In this document: positions 9,158-16,800 of the stretch, one piece after another | Layout: each line of letters starts with the position of its first letter | Position numbering within the stretch: the stretch's first letter is position 1 | Assembly (NCBI GenBank): GCA_047617105.1 | Contig: JBLGCB010000001.1 | Span: 32,624-96,623 of the forward strand | Source: JABSOG01 sp047617105 | GTDB lineage: Bacteria > Pseudomonadota > Gammaproteobacteria > Enterobacterales > Alteromonadaceae | Reading direction: 5' to 3' | Length of the DNA stretch: 64,000 nucleotides | Made by a program: the position numbers and the translations under genes | The notes under the pieces: generated by a model | The model's input: only the letters and a program-made list of their open reading frames with translations | Database searches by the model: none | What the model was told of the DNA's origin: nothing

Positions 9158-9838
9158 CTACTTGGTAGGGTGCGTCATACGCACCACGCTATCTAAATTC
9201 CTCAACACCTTATCCCATGGAAAAAGCGGGCCCGGATCAACCTTGCGTCGAATCTGTTGGTCCTTATCATCCTCGGCAGCAATCATCCGGGTATCCAAAT
9301 CTGAATGCCCGGCAATGTCTGTTATTGAGGGGTATTGCTGACTCAGTCGCTTCACCAGTCCAATAACACTGTTTATCTGCGTTTGAGTGAAGGGTTCAGT
9401 GACAGTTTGTGAAGTCGTGTTATACCAATCAGGATAACGCCCGCGATTGATCATCTCAATACCAATGCTGCGGTCGTTGCAACAGCCAACATGGTGAGCA
9501 ATCCGCTGGTCAGTGACATATTGATAAACCACACCATCCCGGTCGATATAATAATGGCCACTGTTACCAGTGCCTGAAGAATAGTGAATTCTTTCACCAT
9601 ATTCCCTAGCCATGGCTAAGTCGGGTAACTCGGTGCTATGGATAACAATCAAATCTACCGAGGCCATATCACGGCTTTGTAGCTTATCGTTGTAGGGTAA
9701 TAGTTGTTTGATGGTATCGCTTTTACTTTTAGACACTGGTGGCGATTTGGGTGGCGACCCAATTTCACAGCCGTTAATCAATGGCAGTATGAATATGCTC
9801 AACAGTGTTAGGTTGGTTTTTTTCAAGTATTGATTCAA
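9158..9838 (-). CDS. Lipoprotein N-acetylmuramoyl-L-alanine amidase (Amidase_2)
   Basis: This 226-residue AmiD-like enzyme removes peptide stems from muropeptides. The N-terminus is a lipoprotein signal ending in LINGC (C24), with Glu following, so outer-membrane sorting is expected. Amidase_2 motifs are visible: VIHSTELPD (zinc His), GHYYIDRDGVVYQYV, HHVG, and GHSDLDT near the end with the K-x-DPG motif (RKVDPGPLFPW). The start is a TTG overlapping the stop of the upstream DUF1801 frame (TTGA), which suggests translational coupling. A downstream start would destroy the signal. Confidence 0.87.
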   Translation of the reverse strand: MNQYLKKTNLTLLSIFILPLINGCEIGSPPKSPPVSKSKSDTIKQLLPYNDKLQSRDMASVDLIVIHSTELPDLAMAREYGERIHYSSGTGNSGHYYIDRDGVVYQYVTDQRIAHHVGCCNDRSIGIEMINRGRYPDWYNTTSQTVTEPFTQTQINSVIGLVKRLSQQYPSITDIAGHSDLDTRMIAAEDDKDQQIRRKVDPGPLFPWDKVLRNLDSVVRMTHPTK

Positions 9839-10250
9839 GGGTTAGTTTGCTTAATATAATCAACTGAGGCTTTAATCAGCTCTTTCAGAACGTTCTGATC
9901 AATATCCTCAATTTTATTAATATACAAACACGATTTGCCCGTTTTAAACTTACCCAAACGCCCCATCAAATCATCATACTCACTAAAGCCGGACATAATA
10001 TATAAGGTCAGATTTTGTTTACGCGGTGAAAAACCAGTGACAAACCAATCCCCTTCCCGGCCGCTGGCATATTTATAGTGGTAACGGCCAAAACCCACCA
10101 TGCTGGTGCCCCACATTTTCGCAGGCTCACCCATAATTGAGCGCATCAAGTCGAGCATCACTTTAGCATCTTCACGGCGTTTTTCATTGTCGACAGTGGC
10201 GATAAAAGCCTCGACGCTTTGGTTGGTTTCTTAGTTTTTAAGGTTGACAT
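9835..10250 (-). pseudogene. DUF1801 (YdhG-like) gene with N-terminal frameshift
   Basis: The intact frame 9835-10161 encodes the conserved domain (MLDLMRSIMGEPAKMWG, FGRYHYKYASGREGDWF, LGKFKTGKSCLYI, the last characteristic of DUF1801) but lacks a good start. The missing N-terminus is present upstream in another frame. ATG at 10250 reads MSTLKTK, and after a single-base slip near 10230-10235 the frame continues as NQSVEAFIATVDNEKRREDA directly into the domain. One missing A in the minus-strand A-run would explain it. This is either a sequencing error or a recent pseudogene. Function of the family is unknown. Confidence 0.75.
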
Positions 10251-10430
10251 GATTTAAGAAATTTTTAGGGGAGTAGATTCACTTATTATTGCCCATTCGA
10301 TTTTGATTGGGAAGGTGGGCTGAGATTTATCTAACCAAATATCCAATGATTATCAAATTAATTTGTTGGCAGTAACTCCTCTACGTGCTATTTTTTTGCA
10401 CCGATGTACATCCCGAGACAGAACATTACT

Positions 10431-11165
10431 ATGACTGAAAAATTTATCGTTGATAGTTTGATCATTGAAGCAGCAAAGAAAGTAACCAAGAAACGTCCAA
10501 AAACAGTTATTGACCATATTATCGTCCATGGCCATATAAGCACAGAGGAGTTAAAAGATGTTTATGGTTATAATCACCCACCAAGGGCCGCTAGGGATGT
10601 CAGAGAAGAAGGCATTCCCTTAGTGACTTTTAACGTAACTGGTTCTGATGGCAGAAAAATTGGCGCATATCGATTTGGTTCTTCTGCTGAAATTGAAGGG
10701 CATAAGCTTGGTGGGCGTAAGACGTTTTCTAAAACGCTGAAAAAAAAGCTGATCGACAGCAATGGTGAAAAATGTGCTATTTCCGGTGAGCAATACGAAG
10801 CACGTTACCTGCAAATTGATCACCGAATTCCTTATGAAATTGCTGGTGACGATATAGCAACTGAAAGCGACCCCGACAGCTTCATGTTATTGACAGGTAG
10901 CGCGCAAAGGCAGAAGTCATGGTCCTGTGAACACTGTATTAATTTTTTAAATGAAAAAAGCAAAAAAACTTGTGCAACTTGCTATTGGGCATATCCTGAA
11001 AAACACAGCCACGTAGCCACAGAAAATATCCGATATCTTGCAATCACATTTAAAGGAAATGATGCCCAATACTACGATAAGATGGAAAAACAATGTAAGG
11101 AAAATGCTCAAAGTCCACAAGACTACCTAAAAGAACTTGTCCGTGACAAGTTTTCATCAAGCTGA
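10431..11165 (+). CDS. HNH restriction endonuclease (type II, predicted)
   Basis: This 244-residue protein starts at the ATG at 10431; an in-frame ATG at 10404 would add nine residues, and neither has a strong ribosome site. Residues 20-85 look like a winged-helix DNA-binding domain (TVIDHIIVHGHISTEELKDV). Residues about 110-135 hold the HNH core (C115-x2-SG ... LQIDHRIPYE, H131). A zinc-knuckle C166-x2-C169 ... C181-x2-C184 follows. It converges with, and overlaps by 9 bases, an adenine methylase gene, so it is very likely the nuclease of a restriction-modification pair. Recognition site is unknown. Confidence 0.82.
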   Translation: MTEKFIVDSLIIEAAKKVTKKRPKTVIDHIIVHGHISTEELKDVYGYNHPPRAARDVREEGIPLVTFNVTGSDGRKIGAYRFGSSAEIEGHKLGGRKTFSKTLKKKLIDSNGEKCAISGEQYEARYLQIDHRIPYEIAGDDIATESDPDSFMLLTGSAQRQKSWSCEHCINFLNEKSKKTCATCYWAYPEKHSHVATENIRYLAITFKGNDAQYYDKMEKQCKENAQSPQDYLKELVRDKFSSS

Positions 11166-12050
11166 TAGCCTGATTTGAGATAACGAGCGACCTATAGCAT
11201 TATTTTTCTCGATGAGTGCCGGGGAAAGATATAAAGACTCAATGGTTTTATCATCCCTACCCAGCAAAATCGCCTGGGATGATTTACCAGCATCCAATTC
11301 AACTTTATAAAGATCAAGCCACTGGGGTAGTGCTTTTCCATATGTCTTATCACCACAGCTACCATCAAATGACAACAGGTATGGAATACCTCTGGTATTT
11401 AAGTCCTCAAGTCCTTCAACTAAAGCGTCTAATTCCAGCAAGTAGGCATATCGAGGATTGCTCTTATTGCTAGTGCCTTGCCATGGCGGATCCATATAAA
11501 CAATATCGTCAGCTGTCGCATCCGCTAAAACATCCATAAAATCACCATTTCTGGTCAATGTTCTGCCCTTAAGCAAAGATGATGCTAAAGTGACTGCTGA
11601 TGCAACTTTGTTGGGATTCATTCCCAAGCGTCGGTTATCAGCCGACTGGTTAAATTCACCATCGGCGTTAAAACGAATCGCATTTTTAACACATCTTGCT
11701 ACCAAATATAAAAACTTTACCGGGTCACTATCGCGATTAAATTCTTCTCTTAATTTGAAAAAATACGACTTGGGATCATCTAATTGAGAATGCCAAATAT
11801 TGGAATATTGCTCGGCAACATATTCCGGTTGATTAATGATGAAAGACCAAAGTTCGGCAAGTGGTGAAAATTTATCACTAATAACATAACCATTGGCGAC
11901 ATTATTAGCCGCTGCGGCCAGCGTTATCGCAGCTGAGCCTGCAAATGGTTCAAACAAGCGACCTGAAATATCATAATCAATATAACTTAAAATCCGCTCT
12001 GCTAACTTTCGCTTACTACCTTGGTAGGGTATAACATGTGGTGTTTTCAT
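11157..12050 (-). CDS. D12-class DNA adenine methyltransferase
   Basis: This 297-residue Dam/DpnM-type enzyme has motif X/I region VIPYQGSKRKL (residues 7-17) and FEPFAGSAAITL (33-44) for AdoMet binding, and catalytic motif IV DPPW at 187-190. These place it in the D12 class of N6-adenine methylases. The convergent overlap with the HNH endonuclease gene indicates a modification partner that protects host DNA. No controller (C) protein gene is present. Specificity cannot be read from sequence. Confidence 0.88.
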   Translation of the reverse strand: MKTPHVIPYQGSKRKLAERILSYIDYDISGRLFEPFAGSAAITLAAAANNVANGYVISDKFSPLAELWSFIINQPEYVAEQYSNIWHSQLDDPKSYFFKLREEFNRDSDPVKFLYLVARCVKNAIRFNADGEFNQSADNRRLGMNPNKVASAVTLASSLLKGRTLTRNGDFMDVLADATADDIVYMDPPWQGTSNKSNPRYAYLLELDALVEGLEDLNTRGIPYLLSFDGSCGDKTYGKALPQWLDLYKVELDAGKSSQAILLGRDDKTIESLYLSPALIEKNNAIGRSLSQIRLSA

Positions 12051-12158
12051 TGGAATTAAGCTTCATTTTACCCATCTAAATTTATACAAAGTCTAGCATG
12101 CGTTTACGTGCATGGTCAATGAAATAGGTGTATTTTAATACAGTAGATTTTTACGGTT

Positions 12159-12193
12159 GATGCCAAACCATTGTTTACCCGAGGTTTGGCATC
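12159..12193. terminator. Stem-loop after pfaD (possible transcript end)
   Basis: An 11-bp perfect stem GATGCCAAACC (12159-12169) / GGTTTGGCATC (12183-12193) with a 13-base loop lies just past the pfaD stop. There is no T-run on the minus strand, so it may stabilise the mRNA 3' end rather than act as a classic terminator. Confidence 0.45.
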
Positions 12194-12223
12194 AGTCGAT
12201 CATTCTGGCAAGTTTATGAGTGA

Positions 12224-13828
12224 CTACTCCACCCTATACCCACTCAACGAGGCATCAAACTCAACACCCAACAACTTTAACTGGTTAACCCGTTGCAAAT
12301 AAGCCGCGCCCTTAAGCAGGTGCAAAGCCACATCAACCGCGTTACGTTTGGTGTAATGTTCAAGGTAAGTGCCTTTAACCCAGCTGTTGAACGCGCCCAT
12401 GCTTGGACCCGCCCAAATCTGGTAGTCCATCTCACGGCCTTTTTCACCGGCGTTTGACCAGCGCGATGACAAGCCAAGATACCAGCGGAAAATCAACGCC
12501 ATTTTGCGCTTCGGATTGTCGATAGCACGGGCCAACATCTCTGGGTCTCGCCCTTCAAAGAACGATACCGTGCCTGCCCAAATTTCGTCGAGGTTACAGC
12601 GGAAAATTTGCTTTTCTATCTTCTCGCGCTCAGCAGCCGGAATAGCTTCGATTGAGTCATAAGCCACATACAAGTCGTATAACTTGTTGGCGCGCATGGC
12701 GAACATGGTGCCACGTTTTAACACTTGCAGTTTGACGCCCATTTCGAACATATCTGCTGCTGGGGCCATGATCACATCGGCCATTTCGATGGTCGATAAT
12801 AATTTTCTGGTGTGCTCTGATGCACCCGCTTCGACACACGACTGATTCACCGAACCCAGTACGATATAAGCAGAGCCCATGTTAAATGCGGCTAAGGCCG
12901 ATTCAGGGGTGCCAATGCCGCCACCAGCGCCCACTCTTAACGCGGGTGAGTAGTTATATTTTGCTTGAACTTCGTCGCGTAAGGCGATGATCGATGGCAA
13001 CAGAGTTAAGAAAGGACGGTTGTCGGTATGACCACCAGAATCTGCTTCGGCAGTAATATCATCTGCCATCGGCACCAATTTGGCCAGTTCAGCTTGTTCT
13101 TGAGTGATCTTGTCTTGCGCCAGTAGCTTGTTGAGCAACTTATCTGGTGCAGGCTCCATAAAGCGGCGACCCACTTCGGTGCGAGAAACTTTGGCAATCA
13201 CTTTATGGCCGATGTTAACGCTGCCATCGGAATTTTTACTCAGTCCGGCAACACGATACCAGACGATGTGCTCAGTTAGCGCCAAATAAGCCGAGGCTTC
13301 AACGGTTTTAACGCCCATTTTAAGGAATCGTTCCACCGCGCCACGTTCCAACGCTTCTTCAGCCGGGGCGTGGATGAGGTTAACCGCATAAGGGCCGTTG
13401 GGTAATTCCGCCTGGATGCGACGAATAGCGTCTTCTACTGCATCAGGCACCAAACCTGCGGCACCAAATGAACATAAGAATCCGGCTTTGCCTAGGGCAA
13501 CCACCAATTCTACCGAGGCGATGCCATTGGCCATCGCGCCACCATGATAGGCGTATTTAACCCCATGCTGTTTTTTAAACGCTTCATCACCCAAGTTTTC
13601 TGGATTAAGGCTTTGAGCAAAAGCCAATACGTCAGTCTCACTGGCATTAGTCGCAGCGGCGGTTGCCTGTGCGATACCAACATCACTTCCGTTCTTACAA
13701 ACGTAAAGCGGCTGATCTAAGTCCATCAGTGCCGCTTTGATTTCGCTGGCATCTGTTTTGATGGCCGAAGCGTCGACCTGCCATCCCCATTTAACCGGAG
13801 TGTTGTTGTTAAAACCTAATTTTGACAT
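12224..13828 (-). CDS. pfaD: PUFA synthase enoyl reductase subunit
   Basis: This 534-residue flavin-dependent TIM-barrel enzyme of the 2-nitropropane-dioxygenase-like family reduces the trans-2-enoyl intermediates during polyunsaturated fatty acid assembly. The phosphate/FMN-binding region is seen in RVGAGGGIGTPESALAAFNM followed by GSAYIVLGSVNQ; YNYSPALR precedes it. GAGGA lies about 6 bases before the ATG. It is the last gene of pfaA-B-C-D, 14 bases after pfaC. Length and order match marine pfa clusters, so the call is firm. Confidence 0.95.
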   Translation of the reverse strand: MSKLGFNNNTPVKWGWQVDASAIKTDASEIKAALMDLDQPLYVCKNGSDVGIAQATAAATNASETDVLAFAQSLNPENLGDEAFKKQHGVKYAYHGGAMANGIASVELVVALGKAGFLCSFGAAGLVPDAVEDAIRRIQAELPNGPYAVNLIHAPAEEALERGAVERFLKMGVKTVEASAYLALTEHIVWYRVAGLSKNSDGSVNIGHKVIAKVSRTEVGRRFMEPAPDKLLNKLLAQDKITQEQAELAKLVPMADDITAEADSGGHTDNRPFLTLLPSIIALRDEVQAKYNYSPALRVGAGGGIGTPESALAAFNMGSAYIVLGSVNQSCVEAGASEHTRKLLSTIEMADVIMAPAADMFEMGVKLQVLKRGTMFAMRANKLYDLYVAYDSIEAIPAAEREKIEKQIFRCNLDEIWAGTVSFFEGRDPEMLARAIDNPKRKMALIFRWYLGLSSRWSNAGEKGREMDYQIWAGPSMGAFNSWVKGTYLEHYTKRNAVDVALHLLKGAAYLQRVNQLKLLGVEFDASLSGYRVE

Positions 13829-13842
13829 GTTAAATCCTCTGC

Positions 13843-16800
13843 CTACGCTTCGATAATTGAAAGCACGATATCTTTGACTTCATAAATTCGCAAACCATCT
13901 TTTGATAAGTTGGCGTCGCCCACTAGACGTACTTCGCCATCTTCACGGATGATATCGGTGATATGCACATCTAGTGACATTTGTTTGTTTAATGGCGTGA
14001 TTTGACCACGGTACTTCCACACCACTTTTGAGTTTGGTGCGATAAAACGTGGGTTGGTAAAGCCTTTACCCAAGTCATTTTTCAGCGCGTAAGTCTGTAA
14101 TAACTCGATGATTGCCTCAACACCCAACGAACCAGGCATCACCGGGTCTTGATGGAAGTGATAACGGAAGAACCAATCGGTGGCGTCCACCGTGCGCTCA
14201 CCATAAACATAAGCCACCCCCGCTTTACCACCGCCTTCAACCACAGATACGGTGTCGATAAAGTTCATTTGACCACCCGCCAAACGATAATGCGGTTTAC
14301 CTTCTGGCGCTGTATAAAACTCAAATTGTTTATTGGTTAAATCAAACACTTTGACATCAGCTTTAGGGGTATTGTTATCGACAAACCAAGCATTGGTGGT
14401 TTTGCCGTTATCAATGCCCAACTGGTTAGTCAACGATTCACCGCTAAAGTAACCAAACACCGCTTTACCGGCGTAGAACACTTCATTGTCGGTTAACAAC
14501 TCAAAAGTGAAGCTTTGGATGATCGCACCACCAGCAATACTGGTGCTGACCAGCACTGATTTATTAACGATGGTTTTGCCACGTAAATCCACTTGTCTGA
14601 CCAAATCACCGGTGCCATCGAGGTTACGGAAGAATAAATCTTTCTCAGGGTATTTGAGCGTGGTGCCCATATAGCCAGAGATAAAGCCATTCGGTTGCAA
14701 GGCGATTTCCATAATCAGTGAGTATGGCATCCAGTTTTCATGGCTATTGTTGCTGAAATACCAAGCATCATGGGGCACATAATATTCGGCAATACAGCTT
14801 GATGGGTTTTTCAAGTCAAGGCGGGTGCCTTTGACTTCAACCACCTGAGTGACCACCTGCAATTGACCACACGGGGTGCGTGGCGGAATACGGCCTTGGT
14901 AGACATCAAAGTCTGGACCAAAACAGTTAGAGATATTACCTGTGGCGAACTCAAACATATGCCATGGGGTGAACGGGGTGGTGTTTGGCACCCGGTTGTG
15001 TCCTGCGACCATTGGCGCTTCAAAATGCTGAACTGGTGTGACGCCTTTTTCTTTGGGCGCTGATAAGTCAGACTCAACCCGCATCAATGGACGTTCAGGG
15101 TATTTGAATGGGTCATTGCCCAGTTCATCGAGGTTGGCAGACGTTGCAGGCATAGTTGGAGGCGTAGGTTTAGTTTCAGGCTTAGCCAGCACTGGAATAT
15201 CGGTGACCACGTTATCTGGCAAAGTCACCGGATAAGGAGAGTTTTCATCCTGATCGGTGATCATCACGCTGAGGTTTTTAAAGTCGACCACGGCTTTGCC
15301 ACCGAGGATAATCTCGATATTGGCTTTCATAAACGGGTAAGGTTCCATGCCCATGGCAGTCACTTCCATGCGGTAGGTCAAGGTATTGACCTGCGGCGTT
15401 ACCTGGCCGCGACAACGCACGGTTTGTGATTCGCCCGGCATCGGCTGGAAACGGGCATTGGTAACATTACTGTGCATACCAAGCCATAACATAAAGAACA
15501 TCGCCATTTGGCCACAGCCTTCTGACATCAACGACCCAGCCATCACTTGGTCATCTTTAAAGTGGCAAGGAAAATACCAATGCTCAGGACGTAAGTCTTT
15601 TTGCCCTTCAAGCACACCAAGGCCCCAATGACCGCCATGAGGATCCATTTTGGTGATGCGTTCAATCATTAAAAACTTCTGCGAAGAGAACTTTAACGAC
15701 GGATTACGACCCTGCTGATCATACTCAGGACCAAAACAACCCGCGACATTACCGTTGACCAATTTCATCATATCGGCATAGTCGTATTGAGTGCGACTGT
15801 TTTCAATCAGTGGCTGAAAATAGCCCTTTTTGGCATTGGCGATTTCGGCTTTGTCTTTGTCGTTGTAAATCACGCCTTTGCCATCGGCCAGTTCTTCATC
15901 GGTGAAGAATCCTGCACAACCGTTGCGCATAATCAGCACTTTTTTGTCGCCGACATAACAATCATAGTGGAAGAAAAACAACAGTTGATCGCCATTTTTG
16001 GCATACGAATCAATGTGAATTTCATAACGCAGGGTTTCGCCACCAAAGGCCATTTCTTCGAGGAAGGTCAACTGGCAATCGAGTAAACGATAGACTCGCT
16101 CACCTTTGGCTTGAAAGTCGATGCCGATATAGGCAATCAACAATAAATCACACTGACCCGATTCAACCGATACCGACCATGGAATTTGGCCATCGATTAA
16201 GAAAGGCGCATCTACGGGGATATCGTATTCGGTGCACATATACGATTTTTTGTATTCATTGACCTTGGCGTCAAGCGCCGTGACTCGGCTCACCAATAAG
16301 TAATCGGTGGTGGGCAAACGCACTCGGCGCGAATAACTGTCGATGATGCTGTAATCTTCACCAAACACTTTACCGATATCACCTTCGGCAAATTCAACCA
16401 AGTCGGCAGTATCCCAAATCACTTCTTGGGGTTGGTTGTAACGTTCGGTTAAATTTAGTGGCGGATAGTCATAACCATCAGGGCCTTTGATTTGGAAACC
16501 TGAGGCTGTCGCCCATTCTTGATTGGCCGCCTGGGCGTTCTGAGTTACAGCAACTGGTTGTGAGCTCACAATCGATAACTCAGGGTTGGCTTGAACCGGT
16601 GCAGCGACTGGCTGGCCTGAACTAAGCTGTCCAGAACTAACTTGGGCCTGCAACTGTATCAATTGAGAGATTTGTTGCTGGGCAACCTGACGCCCTTGCA
16701 AAAACGCCTGATGGGTTTTTGTTTGCTGAAAAATGGCTTTACTGGATTTACTTTTCACGTTCACTCCAACCGCTGACGGTGTGCTTGCTGATGTTGATTC

